DNA of 64,000 nucleotides, from NCBI GenBank assembly GCA_009711825.1, contig VEMY01000009.1, positions 78,283-142,282 of the forward strand, in the 5' to 3' direction. Positions 16,074-24,674 of the stretch are shown here, piece after piece (position 1 is the stretch's first letter; the number at the start of each line of letters is the position of its first letter). The notes beneath the pieces are model-generated. The model searched no databases. It was not told the origin of the DNA and saw only the letters and a list, made by a program, of their open reading frames with translations. This DNA is from Bacillota bacterium (GTDB taxonomy: Bacteria; Bacillota; Proteinivoracia; UBA4975; VEMY01). The translations under genes were made by a program, and so were the position numbers.

Positions 16074-16760
16074 TTGCCAACTTTAGCGGTCTTTGGGGCG
16101 CATGCCATGGATGCGGAAGTAATGGGCGGCGCCATTGCCCGGGATCTTAGCTTGAAAAACTGGGACACCTGGCTAATTCATATGACAAGGGGTGAAAGGG
16201 GGAAAGGCCCTCATAAGTCAATTGAGTATGCAAAACAGCTGGAAGCGGAAATGGAGAACAGCGCAGCAAAGTTGAAATCTAAGTGTATTTGGATGGGCTA
16301 CAAGGCGGGAGAAATTCCGGAGGGAGAAGCGGGAATTATGGATATCGGGAATGTGTTAAAGAAAGTAAAGCCTGATGTCGTCATTACCCACTGGAAGGGA
16401 AGTTATCATCCTCGCCATGTGCAAACCCATGAGAGCGTGATCAATGGACTTAAATATATGGCAGATAACTTTAAGATGGAAGCCAGTCTGTATTTTGGCG
16501 AGAACTTGGAAGATTTAGAGGGTTTTCATCCCACAGCCTATTATGATATCTCAGAATCTTACTCCGCCTGGGTTGAGGCGCTAAACTGCTATGAGATGTT
16601 CAGGGAAAGTGTCAAGTTTCCTTACAGAGATTTTTATTCATCCAATTCAATCTCTAGGGGGGTGGAATCGGGGTTTAAATATAGCAAAGCTTTAATGCTT
16701 CCCAGAGTGAAAATCGCTGACCTGCGTCAAGACTGGAGTTTATGTGCTCCGAGGTATTAG
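16074..16760 (+). CDS. PIG-L family deacetylase with altered active-site motif
   Basis: A 228-residue PIG-L/LmbE-type protein. The start is TTG 16074, with AGGAGGTGA ideally placed; an ATG at 16023 lies inside the operator-like repeat. The usual AHPDDE motif reads AHAMDAE: the zinc-ligand His and the Asp three residues later are kept, but the catalytic Asp two residues after His is Met. A second zinc motif HPRHVQTH is present. Known members deacetylate GlcNAc-containing compounds. Inference: acts on N-acetyl groups of the imported disaccharide or its product, or is a catalytically changed member. Confidence 0.85.
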   Translation: MPTLAVFGAHAMDAEVMGGAIARDLSLKNWDTWLIHMTRGERGKGPHKSIEYAKQLEAEMENSAAKLKSKCIWMGYKAGEIPEGEAGIMDIGNVLKKVKPDVVITHWKGSYHPRHVQTHESVINGLKYMADNFKMEASLYFGENLEDLEGFHPTAYYDISESYSAWVEALNCYEMFRESVKFPYRDFYSSNSISRGVESGFKYSKALMLPRVKIADLRQDWSLCAPRY

Positions 16761-16810
16761 CATCGTTGAATGGTATCGCAGAACACTTCATTTAAATGGG
16801 AGGGAATAGA

Positions 16811-18160
16811 ATGGATTTATCCACTATTGCGAACAAAATTATTGAAGGTCTGGGTGGAACAAGTAACATCAACCATATTGAGTATTGTATGACAAGGTTA
16901 AGAGTTGATGTTGTTGACTCCAAAAAGGTTAATTTTGACGAGATAAAGGGCATTGAAGGCGTACTAGGGTCTACCACAAAAGGGGGAGATATTCAGATAA
17001 TCCTTGGACCCGGTACAGCTCAAGAGATTGCTCAAGCTCTCAATGAAATTCCCGAACTTAATATGGAGATTATCGATGAAGAAGAAGCTGGGGATGAAGA
17101 TTCGGGAGGAAAACCAAAAAAATTGGCTGTAAGCATGCTCAGTCAAATCTTTACCCCGCTTATTCCAGCGCTGATCGGCTCCGGTCTGGTGGCCGGGTTC
17201 GCTAAGTTTTTGCAGAGTCTTGGGGTAAGTATGGATCTTGGTTTTATGCAAGCACTTAATGCAATTGGGTTTGCCTTCTTCGGCTATATAATCATAATGG
17301 TTGCAATGAACACCGCAAAAGTATTCGGAGGGTCGCCAATTTTGGGTGCAGTCGCAGGTTCAATCCTCATTACTCCGGCGATAGGCAATCTCGGTCTTAC
17401 TCCTGGCCGGGGCGGAGTTATTGGCGCAATGCTTGCGGGAATTTTAATGGCATTGGTAGAGAGGTACCTGAGAAAGATTAGCCCGAATGCTATAAAAGTT
17501 CATTTCCCACCGACTTTCGCCGTTTTAATATCGGGTTTCCTGATCCTTTACGTCTTGCAGCCAGTTGCCGGTTTCCTTGCCGATGGTCTAGTTAATGCTG
17601 TGCTCTCACTGTTGGATGTTGGCGGGGCATTGGCCGGGGCAGCCATTTCCTTCTTGTTCCTGCCACTGGTTATGACGGGCCTACATCACGGGCTTACCCC
17701 AATCCACTTGGAACTGATTAATGAAATTGGCTATACCCAGCTACAGGTAATGAATAGTATGGCTGGTGCGGGGCAAGTAGGTGCTGGTATTGCTTTGCTG
17801 TTAAGGTATAGAAGTAATCTGGGTCTGAAAAACACAATTAAGGGTGCATTGCCGGTCGGAATCTTGGGTATCGGTGAACCGTTAATCTTCGGTGTAACAT
17901 TACCGTTGGGCAGACCGTTTATAACTGCTTGTTTGGGAGCCGCGATTGGCGGGGCTTTTGTCGGGGCAGTTGGTTTGGGTGCAACAGGGGTCTATGTTTC
18001 CGGTATCCTTGGCATAGCCATTGCCACCAACCCCCTCCACTATGTAATTGCATATACCCTTGCTGCAGTTGCAGGATTCGTGCTTACCTATATGGTTGCA
18101 GTTCCGAAGAACCTGCTAGATAGTTTGGAGGCCTCTTCGAAGAGCTCAATGAAAGCTTAA
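16811..18160 (+). CDS. PTS EIIBC, glucose/GlcNAc/MurNAc superfamily
   Basis: A 449-residue fused EIIB-EIIC. The EIIB domain (1-85) has Cys26 in EYCMTRLRV; a short acidic linker follows (about 85-110), then about ten membrane segments, with FLPLVMTGLHHGLTPIHLEL and GIGEPLIFGVTLPLGRPF as EIIC signatures. ATG 16811 has GGGAGGG upstream. It lacks its own EIIA, which is supplied by the gene at 19346 or 58233. The neighbours MupG, PIG-L and SIS suggest a MurNAc- or GlcNAc-containing disaccharide as substrate. Confidence 0.92.
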   Translation: MDLSTIANKIIEGLGGTSNINHIEYCMTRLRVDVVDSKKVNFDEIKGIEGVLGSTTKGGDIQIILGPGTAQEIAQALNEIPELNMEIIDEEEAGDEDSGGKPKKLAVSMLSQIFTPLIPALIGSGLVAGFAKFLQSLGVSMDLGFMQALNAIGFAFFGYIIIMVAMNTAKVFGGSPILGAVAGSILITPAIGNLGLTPGRGGVIGAMLAGILMALVERYLRKISPNAIKVHFPPTFAVLISGFLILYVLQPVAGFLADGLVNAVLSLLDVGGALAGAAISFLFLPLVMTGLHHGLTPIHLELINEIGYTQLQVMNSMAGAGQVGAGIALLLRYRSNLGLKNTIKGALPVGILGIGEPLIFGVTLPLGRPFITACLGAAIGGAFVGAVGLGATGVYVSGILGIAIATNPLHYVIAYTLAAVAGFVLTYMVAVPKNLLDSLEASSKSSMKA

Positions 18161-18178
18161 GTGTTATACTGGGAATAA

Positions 18179-18201
18179 AGGGGCCCTGCCAAAGGGCCCC
18201 T
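18179..18201 (+). terminator. Strong hairpin between EIIBC and mupG
   Basis: AGGGGCCCT / AGGGCCCCT with loop GCCAA. There is no T run, so it may be an RNA-processing or attenuation element that lowers expression of the downstream genes rather than a full stop. Confidence 0.5.
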
Positions 18202-18218
18202 AACTTACAAAGAAAGGG

Positions 18219-19349
18219 GTGAGTAAGGTAGCACGCAAGATTGATTTAGGCATTTCTGTGTATCCCGAGGCAAATGATAGATTTTGCGAGCAAAAAAACT
18301 ATATCGCCCTTGCCAAACTCCAAGGCTATAGCCAGATATTTTCCACCTTGCACTTACCGGAGTTGCCTCTAGAATCAATGCTTGAATATGCAAGGAATTT
18401 ATCTTCAGTTGTAACCGAGCATCAGATGCAGCTAACCCTAGATGTTTCCGCAACAAAGGTCCGGGAGATTGCTCAGGCTGAAAGCTACATCAATAAGATT
18501 AAAGATACTTCAATTGACTACATTCGTTTAGACTATGGCTTTACTGAGCATGACCTCAAACTGCTCAAAGATTGTTTAAACGTTAATGGGCTGGTTTTAA
18601 ACGCGTCAACACTCTCTGCCAGTGAAATTGATGACTTCCTCGAGATTATTACCAAGGCTGGATTCGACATGAGGAACTTAAAGGCTTGTCATAATTTTTA
18701 CCCCAGGGAAGAGACCGGGTTGAGTATGGAATTTTTAATTCAAAAGTGTCAGCTGTATAAGAAATACAATATACCGGTTACCACATGTATTGCGTCGCAT
18801 ACCAAACCGCGAGGGCCTTTGTATGCTGGATTGCCAAGTGTCGAAAAACAGCGTTATTCATCTCCTGGGAGAGCAGCCGCTGAGTTGATGGCCACAGGAG
18901 TGGTTGATGAAATATTATTCGGCGATTCATTTGTGTCAGCAGAAGAACTATCTGAAGTTGCTGCTGTAATTGATTCCGGATGCGTGGAGTTAAGAATTAA
19001 AATGCTTAGCAATAAAATAACTGAAATGGAACGGGCGATTATTGTGGAGCAACTTCATCTTGCCCGCCCTGATCAGGCTGAATTTTCGATTCGGTCACAA
19101 TCTTCAAGGGAAATGGCTTCATTTGCAGCTCGCGTAGAAGCAAGGTCACCTGAGCCAAGAATCAAATATGCTGTAACTATAGATAATGAAAAGTATTTGC
19201 GGTACTCAGGGGAGTTGCAAATTCTGTTAGCAGACCTACCCGAGGATGAAAGGATAAATGTTGTTGGGCATATTGTCTCTGAAGATCACGATTTGGTTCA
19301 TATGATTAAACCCGGCACAACTTTTAGATTTCAGGTGGTGGATGAATGA
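18219..19349 (+). CDS. mupG: MupG-like 6-phospho-N-acetylmuramidase (DUF871)
   Basis: A 376-residue protein with an N-terminal TIM barrel (IDLGISVYPE at 8-17, GYSQIFSTLHLPE) and a C-terminal cyclophilin-like domain (from about 260). This is the DUF871 architecture of Staphylococcus MupG, which hydrolyses MurNAc-6-phosphate-GlcNAc to MurNAc-6P and GlcNAc after PTS import. The start GTG 18219 directly follows AAAGGG, and no better start is seen. It overlaps the EIIA gene by four bases. MurNAc-6P would then need MurQ, encoded at 57274. Other DUF871 substrates are possible. Confidence 0.8.
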   Translation: MSKVARKIDLGISVYPEANDRFCEQKNYIALAKLQGYSQIFSTLHLPELPLESMLEYARNLSSVVTEHQMQLTLDVSATKVREIAQAESYINKIKDTSIDYIRLDYGFTEHDLKLLKDCLNVNGLVLNASTLSASEIDDFLEIITKAGFDMRNLKACHNFYPREETGLSMEFLIQKCQLYKKYNIPVTTCIASHTKPRGPLYAGLPSVEKQRYSSPGRAAAELMATGVVDEILFGDSFVSAEELSEVAAVIDSGCVELRIKMLSNKITEMERAIIVEQLHLARPDQAEFSIRSQSSREMASFAARVEARSPEPRIKYAVTIDNEKYLRYSGELQILLADLPEDERINVVGHIVSEDHDLVHMIKPGTTFRFQVVDE

Positions 19350-19816
19350 TGTTTAGAAAATCCGCCGAGCATATATATGCACCTGCAACTGGCACTACTA
19401 TGAATCTGCAAAATGTAGATGATGAGGTGTTCGCAAATGGAATGATGGGGCCGGGTTTAGTAATTAATATAGCCCCCTCGGAGTTATGTATCTATGCGCC
19501 AGCTGCGGGCACTGTTGATGCTCTGTATCCTACCGGCCACGCCCTAGGGCTCAAAACGAAAACCGGCACAGCACTCCTACTTCATGTTGGTTTGGAGTCA
19601 TTTAAAAAAAAGGGTCTGATAAAAAAGTATATTAGTAAAGGAGATATGGTGCGGAAGGGACAACTGCTTCTAGAGATTGACCCATCTATCGCGGACCCAA
19701 CCGATTTAATTATACTTTTGACTTTTCCAGAGCTATCGAAGACTTTGACCCCTCTATATGAGGAAGGAGAATCGGTTCAGTCCCGCAAACAGCGGATCTT
19801 CAGAGTAGATCCCTGA
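19346..19816 (+). CDS. PTS EIIA, glucose type
   Basis: A 156-residue Crr-like EIIA. His65 (TGHALGL) and His80 (TALLLHVGLES) have the canonical spacing of 15; His80 carries phosphate. It is translationally coupled to mupG (ATGA overlap) and serves the EIIBC at 16811. A second EIIA of the same family lies at 58233. Confidence 0.93.
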   Translation: MMFRKSAEHIYAPATGTTMNLQNVDDEVFANGMMGPGLVINIAPSELCIYAPAAGTVDALYPTGHALGLKTKTGTALLLHVGLESFKKKGLIKKYISKGDMVRKGQLLLEIDPSIADPTDLIILLTFPELSKTLTPLYEEGESVQSRKQRIFRVDP

Positions 19817-19835
19817 TCTAATCATCTTTCTAAGC

Positions 19836-19870
19836 ATCGGGTCATCGCTTTGTTGGAGTGATGTCCCGAT
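19836..19870 (+). terminator. Inverted repeat after the amino-sugar operon
   Basis: ATCGGGTCATC pairs with GATGTCCCGAT with one mismatch, followed by TTAAA. Probable end of the GntR-SIS-PIG-L-EIIBC-MupG-EIIA transcript. Confidence 0.6.
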
Positions 19871-19943
19871 TTAAAGTGTTGGCCCTCAGAGGCTGCGTAT
19901 ATCGTCAGAGGACGGAATTGTAACCAACACCCTTCATCCCATT

Positions 19944-19976
19944 AAAGTTGTGTCGCAGGACACAGCTTTATTTTTT
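19944..19976 (+). terminator. Rho-independent terminator or attenuator
   Basis: AAAGTTGTGTC / GACACAGCTTT with loop GCAG and an ATTTTTT tail. It lies 48 bases before the next gene, so it may back up the first terminator or attenuate the creatininase-family gene. Confidence 0.75.
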
Positions 19977-20023
19977 GTTCCAAGTAAAATAAGGTTAAAG
20001 GAAAAGACGGAGGAGGTGAGTTC

Positions 20024-20797
20024 TTGGTTAATAAAGTGTGGCTGCATCACAACAGTTGGGATGAGGCTTCGGAGTATCTGAAGCGGTCACAGACAATTAT
20101 TATCCCTGTAGGCAGTATTGAGCAGCATGGTGAGCACTTGCCCCTGGGCACAGACACAATGGTCGCGGAGGCAATTGCCGAGTCTGTTGCTGAGGAGGCA
20201 GGTGTGCTGGTGGCGCCAGCGGTCAGTTACGGCTGGAGCCCGCACCACATGGTCTTGACTGGCACTGTTACCATCCGCCCGGAAATTCTTATTGAGTATC
20301 TGTATGATGTAATCGAGAGTCTTTCTAAGCACGGGTTTAAGAAGTTTCTGCTGTTGAACGGGCATCGAATTGTCAACATCAGCTGGATGCAGATTGCCGG
20401 TGAGCGAGCAAAGCGGCAGCTGGAGGTTGATGTCTTGATTGCCGACCCGGCGTTTTTGTCCAAGGAGTTGGCAAGGAAGGAAGGTATGGGGCTTCTAGGC
20501 CATGCCGACGAGCTTGAGACATCCCACATGCTCTACGTTCGCGGCGATTTTGTGCAATTGGAAAAGGCCCGAGATTTTACCCACCAGCGCCCCGACTACA
20601 AACAGGTAGACCCCCGGGTGGAAAATGACATGCTCTGCTATATTCCCAGCACCGAAGAAGAGATGGAAGAGTCTGTTCAGGCCGCTGGAGGAACCTCGGG
20701 ACGGCCTACCAAGTCTACTGTTGAGTTCGGCAACAAGTATCATGACTGGGTAGTATCGAAGCTGGTCACAATCATTAATGAGTGGCAGGACAAATAA
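20024..20797 (+). CDS. Creatininase-family amidohydrolase
   Basis: A 257-residue protein with the metal-site sequence PVGSIEQHGEHLPLGTDT (Glu, His, Asp ligands), PHH near 68 and NGHRIVN where many members have NGHGGN. GHADELETS near 163 supplies the later Glu/His cluster. The start TTG 20024 follows AGGAGGTGAG. The family hydrolyses C-N bonds in creatinine, formylated riboflavin precursors or peptides. It is followed by a sodium:solute symporter pair, suggesting that it works on an imported nitrogen compound. Confidence 0.88.
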   Translation: MVNKVWLHHNSWDEASEYLKRSQTIIIPVGSIEQHGEHLPLGTDTMVAEAIAESVAEEAGVLVAPAVSYGWSPHHMVLTGTVTIRPEILIEYLYDVIESLSKHGFKKFLLLNGHRIVNISWMQIAGERAKRQLEVDVLIADPAFLSKELARKEGMGLLGHADELETSHMLYVRGDFVQLEKARDFTHQRPDYKQVDPRVENDMLCYIPSTEEEMEESVQAAGGTSGRPTKSTVEFGNKYHDWVVSKLVTIINEWQDK

Positions 20798-20805
20798 AAA
20801 TAGAT

Positions 20806-20853
20806 ATCTAATCTGTATCTAATCCGTGATCTAATCTGTCTGACTATCTAATC
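20806..20853 (+). repeat. Four direct repeats of ATCTAATC
   Basis: ATCTAATC occurs at 20806, 20817, 20829 and 20846 (spacings 11, 12 and 17), just before the symporter operon. A fifth copy is at 19816, after the EIIA gene. The near one-turn spacing suggests binding sites on one face of the DNA. Confidence 0.6.
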
Positions 20854-20894
20854 ATTTTGTCCTGCCGCTCCAAAAAAATGAAGGGGGATAAAGG

Positions 20895-21164
20895 ATGTCT
20901 TTAGCGAAGAAAGAAAATCTGATTGTCGCGGTCTTTTTCATCTTTACCCTGCTTATGACCAATCCGCCTGTAGTGAACTGGGTTAGCGCCTACGCCGAAA
21001 CCAACCCCTTGATCTTCGGTTGGCCGACCTTGTGGGTCTGGCTTCAGTTCTGGTACATGGCCATGATCGGTGGCCTGATCTGGTTCGGCCTCAAGTTCAA
21101 GACCTGGAATGTAGATTATATTGAAGAAACATTTGACCAGCATGTGGACGGGGGTGACAAGTAG
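20895..21164 (+). CDS. Small membrane partner of SSS symporter (DUF3311-like)
   Basis: An 89-residue protein with two membrane segments (about 8-28 and 48-68) and a charged C-terminus. ATG 20895 is preceded by AAGGGGGAT. Small two-helix proteins often sit directly before sodium:solute symporter genes. Here the stop overlaps the symporter GTG (TAGTG), so the pair is coupled. Its exact role, assembly or regulation of the symporter, is not known. Confidence 0.8.
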   Translation: MSLAKKENLIVAVFFIFTLLMTNPPVVNWVSAYAETNPLIFGWPTLWVWLQFWYMAMIGGLIWFGLKFKTWNVDYIEETFDQHVDGGDK

Positions 21165-22644
21165 TGGAAACTTGGATGATTGGTTTAACAATTATCAGTT
21201 TGTATCTTGTCATGGTCCTGTATTTTGGTTACCGGAGCTGGAAGTAGGCCAGAACAGTATTGAAGACTTTGCTGTCGCCAGCGGTTCCTTCGGAGTTCTG
21301 GTGCTCACCCTTACTTTTGCCGCTACTTTTCACAGCGCTTACGCCTTCACCGGCATAGTTGGCTTTGTCTATAATGACGGTGTCGGCTTCTGGGTGAACG
21401 GCCTCTGGCTGGTGCCGCCGGCCTTGTTGTTCTGGATCTTTGGGCGCAGGCTGTGGATTTTGGGCAAGAAGCATAAGTTCTTCTCTCTGGCCGAATATAT
21501 GGGCAAGTTTTATGACTCGAATCTGATAGGGTTGCTTACAGTTTTCATTCATGCCGTATTCATTACACCTTATATCGGGATTCAGTTGACTGGCTCGGGC
21601 TATATTTTCCAAACAGTAACAGAAGGTAAGATACCCTTTGCCTTGGGCGCTACGGTGATGATGATCATACTCGTGGCATATGTCTGGGCTGGGGGGATCC
21701 GGGCAGTGGCCTGGACCGATACCTTCCAGGGAATCTTCATGTTTGTCGGGATCTTGCTTGGCAGCTGGCTGATAGTGCGGAACGTAGCTGGGTCCTCGGC
21801 AGCTGCCTTCCAGGATGCAGTCCGGTCAATTCCAGAGTTCTTTTCACTGCCAGGACCCTCGGGGGCAATAACTACGTGGAATTATATCTCCCGCTGGGTG
21901 GTTATCTGTCTTGGAATGGCCATGGGACCGCATATCATTATTCGGATGTTTACAGCCAAGTCGTTGAAGGTCCTGAAGTGGGCCAGCATCTTTGGCGCCC
22001 TTTACCTGACGATTATCTACTGGTTCACACCGGCCGTTGGCGCCCTTGCTAGAGTTATTTCTCCCGGCGCTGGCAGCCCTGACCAGCTCATGGTTGACTA
22101 CTTGTGGCAATACACTCCGGTAGTGTTTGCGGCGGTTCTTCTTGGCGGCGGGTTTGCAGCGGCCATGTCCACGGCGGATTCCCAGGCCCACGCGGTCAGC
22201 ACAACCCTGGCTGTTGATGTCTATAAGAAGCATATTAAACCGGATGCTTCCTCTAGGCAGTTGACCATGGTCTCCCGCTGGATGATTGTTGTTTTGTCTT
22301 TGGTCAGTCTCTACATCGCCATCAGTCAGCCGACGATGCTGGTCAACTTGTTGGCAATCTCCACTGGTGGAATTGCCCAGCTGACCCCGGCTTTTGTCGG
22401 TAGCCTCTACTGGAAGAAGTCCACCAAGGCGGGAGCCCTGGCCAGCCTGTTTGGCGGTATGGGTGTGCTGATTCTCACCCAGTTCTTCTGGACAAACCCG
22501 TTCGGGCTTGGCATCCTGCCACCTTTCTGGGGCCTGGTTGCTGGCAGTATCTTGTTTGTTGTAGTTAGTCTCGTCACTACGCCGGTGGATGACAAGACTA
22601 TTCAGGAGACTCAGGTGTTCACGGATAATATTATCAACGGATAG
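21164..22644 (+). pseudogene. Sodium:solute symporter (SSS family) with one-base deletion
   Basis: The natural start GTG 21164 gives METWMIGLTIISLYLVMVLY and FGYRSWK, then hits TAG at 21245. The next frame continues at once as VGQNSIEDFAVASGSFGVLV and stays open to 22644 with about twelve membrane segments and typical SSS sequence (DSQAHAVSTTLAVDVYKKH). Adding one G between 21244 and 21245 restores RSWKVGQNS. The total would be about 494 residues. It is a real frameshift or a consensus error. Without repair only a start inside the first helix region could be used. Confidence 0.88.
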
Positions 22645-22654
22645 AAGTACAGCT

Positions 22655-22690
22655 GCGGCCCCGCTTTTGCGGGGCCGCTTTTACGTTTTA
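22655..22690 (+). terminator. Rho-independent terminator after the symporter
   Basis: A perfect ten-base stem GCGGCCCCGC / GCGGGGCCGC with loop TTTT, then a T-rich tail TTTTACGTTTT. Confidence 0.88.
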
Positions 22691-22752
22691 GCAGGATTCA
22701 GAGCCTGAGTGCAGTATTAATACGGTATAGATCAATAAGGGGGAGTCTGCAG

Positions 22753-23415
22753 GTGGATAGGTTGTTTTTAGAGCTTCTGGGCGATTGCGGAGTGTTGCGA
22801 ACCTATGAAACAAACGAGATTATTCACTTGGACCAGATTCCGCCGGAGTCAGTTTATCTTATTCATGAGGGCAAGGTTAAACACCTTGTTTATGATGAAA
22901 ACGGCGAAGAGAAGACTTTGTTGATCTTGAAAAAAGGAGATATTTTCGGCGAGGTTACTTATTTTCAGCAGGATATTAACGCCGTGGTGACTCAAGCCAT
23001 CAGTCCATGCCAGATTGCCTCAATTCCAGTTGCCGAGTTTGAGCGCATGCTTAAAGAGCATCCCGAGCTCTATGCAGAGATTGTCCGGTTGGTTACGTAC
23101 AAAATGCGGATAGTTATGTCCCAGGTCAAAGATATGGCATTTCAGACTGTCGAAGGGCGTCTCGCCAACTTGCTTCTGCGTCTCGCCGACCAGCAGGGTG
23201 TGCAGACGGAAATGGGCTACGTGATGATTGATTTTGATGTCACCCATCAGGAGTTGGCGAATATGATTGCCGCCTACCGATCCACTGTTTCCAGGATAAT
23301 GGGGCGCTTGTGCAAGCACCGGGTGATTGAAGTGGTGAACAAGCGAATTGTGATTCTGGATTATCTGGGGTTGCAGCAGATGGCTAATTCAGACTGTGGT
23401 AATCGCCAGAGATAA
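22753..23415 (+). CDS. Crp/Fnr-family transcription regulator
   Basis: A 220-residue protein with an N-terminal cyclic-nucleotide-binding-like barrel (about 15-120, LKKGDIFGEVTYFQ) and a C-terminal HTH (THQELANMIAAYRSTVSRIM, about 164-183). GTG 22753 follows GGGGGAG. No Cys cluster for an iron-sulfur centre is present, so a small-molecule sensor is more likely than an FNR-type oxygen sensor. It could control the preceding symporter operon, whose leader carries repeated ATCTAATC. Confidence 0.92.
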   Translation: MDRLFLELLGDCGVLRTYETNEIIHLDQIPPESVYLIHEGKVKHLVYDENGEEKTLLILKKGDIFGEVTYFQQDINAVVTQAISPCQIASIPVAEFERMLKEHPELYAEIVRLVTYKMRIVMSQVKDMAFQTVEGRLANLLLRLADQQGVQTEMGYVMIDFDVTHQELANMIAAYRSTVSRIMGRLCKHRVIEVVNKRIVILDYLGLQQMANSDCGNRQR

Positions 23416-23493
23416 AACTTCTCTCTGCATGCCTATGAGTTATTCAGTCGCATAGGTTGTGGGTAACTATATTTTACGAAAGAGGTTCTTGAA

Positions 23494-23865
23494 GTGCTTG
23501 ATACTTCAATTCAATACTATAACCTGATCATGATGCGTCGGGCAGGCACCCCTGTACCTGCAGTCGTCTTGCGAGAAGGATTTTCCTTTGTTAATTATGT
23601 TCCTGGTGATGAACAGGCCTAGTTGCTGCAAAAGGCAATTGAACTACGTCAGGAACGACCCGAGCGGAGCGTGGAACAAATAATCTTTATGCTAGAGGAG
23701 CATGGCGTTGTTGAAAACGGGGCCCTCACTTACAGCACTTTGGCTAGGCAATTGCGCCTGGCGGGCGCAACTCGCCGGGAGCTAGAGGCAAAGCGGATTC
23801 CTGACCCTCAAAACCCGAAACGTAAGAAGAGGAGAGCCCAAGGGCTTTTTTTTGTTTGTCACTAG
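23494..23865 (+). pseudogene. Transposase relic (IS481/Mu-like N-terminal part)
   Basis: A frame from GTG 23494 is interrupted by TAG at 23620 and continues to 23865. The second part (ELRQERPERSVEQIIFMLEE, then STLARQLRLAGATRRELEAK) matches the DNA-binding N-terminal part of IS481/Mu-type DDE transposases. The catalytic domain is absent, and the frame ends in a run of T. No terminal inverted repeats were found. Dead remnant. Confidence 0.65.
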
Positions 23866-23915
23866 TACACGATGACTATTGATCTCAACTCAAGCAATTT
23901 AATAAGCAATAAATA

Positions 23916-23942
23916 TTGACAGCAATCCCCAAGTGCTATACT
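23916..23942 (+). promoter_or_regulatory. Promoter of the TetR gene
   Basis: TTGACA at 23916 and TATACT at 23937 with a 15-base spacer and a TGC extended -10 element. The operator palindrome begins three bases after the -10 box. Confidence 0.7.
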
Positions 23943-23944
23943 CT

Positions 23945-23968
23945 AAAAGCGAATCATGATTCGCTTTT
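23945..23968 (+). promoter_or_regulatory. 24-bp perfect palindrome, TetR operator
   Basis: AAAAGCGAATCA followed directly by its exact reverse complement TGATTCGCTTTT. It lies between the -10 box and the TetR ribosome site, the usual place for autorepression. Confidence 0.8.
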
Positions 23969-23988
23969 ACCTTAGGAGGAGCACACAA

Positions 23989-24609
23989 ATGGCCCAGTAC
24001 AAAAAGCATGAAGTCCTCAATACCATCAAAGAAGTTGCAATGAATTTATTCCTGGAGAAGGGTTTCGAGCAGACACATATCAAGGACATTGCCCAAGGGG
24101 CAGAAATATCTGTTGGCAATTTATACAGATACTTCGCAAACAAGCAGGAAATCCTCTCTGCTCTGGTTCCTCCCAGTCAGATTCAAGCCCTGCAAGACTT
24201 GCTCATCACCCGCACCCATATTCTTCATAAAATGCAATTGCAGATTCCCTTAAGCAGTGAGGAGCAAAATTGGTACAGCAATGAATACTTCGATTTCCTG
24301 ATTGCCAACCGAAAAACCCTTGCCTTAATTTTTAAGTGCCGCCATGAAACTGTCTTTGCCAATGCCATCTCTAGCATTGTGGCAGAAATGCTCAAGCTTA
24401 AGTACCAACTTCTTGGTGAGCAAAAGCCGATTGAGGTTCCCGATGACCTAAACACTACCATGCAGATAATAATTGCCAAGACCATCGAACTAAACGCCGA
24501 GGTATTGAGCCTGGAAATTAAGCCTGCCGCCATGAAAAGATTGTTAGTTAACCTGGACCATTTCTACCAAAAGGGGACAGCAGCCCTGTGGAACAAGCTC
24601 ATCACCTGA
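23989..24609 (+). CDS. TetR-family transcription regulator
   Basis: A 206-residue regulator with N-terminal HTH (EKGFEQTHIKDIAQGAEISV, GNLYRYFANKQEIL, about residues 20-55) and a helical ligand-binding domain. ATG 23989 has AGGAGGAG upstream; an ATG 33 bases earlier lies inside the operator. The gene is probably autorepressed through the palindrome at 23945. The next gene is a broken surface protein, so the regulated target is not evident. Confidence 0.92.
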   Translation: MAQYKKHEVLNTIKEVAMNLFLEKGFEQTHIKDIAQGAEISVGNLYRYFANKQEILSALVPPSQIQALQDLLITRTHILHKMQLQIPLSSEEQNWYSNEYFDFLIANRKTLALIFKCRHETVFANAISSIVAEMLKLKYQLLGEQKPIEVPDDLNTTMQIIIAKTIELNAEVLSLEIKPAAMKRLLVNLDHFYQKGTAALWNKLIT

Positions 24610-24674
24610 TTACATCGGGCATTCCTGAGCACTCAATGCTACTGGAATAAGTTGTAATCAGAGGAGGATTAACC

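Noticed and set aside
20806-20853. CRISPR-like array
   Set aside because: Repeats are only eight bases with 3-9 base spacers; no cas gene nearby.
21235-21250. Programmed frameshift in the symporter
   Set aside because: No slippery heptamer or downstream stem is seen; a one-base deletion explains the sequence.
23416-23988. Complete insertion sequence
   Set aside because: Only an N-terminal transposase part interrupted by TAG is present; no terminal inverted repeats found.
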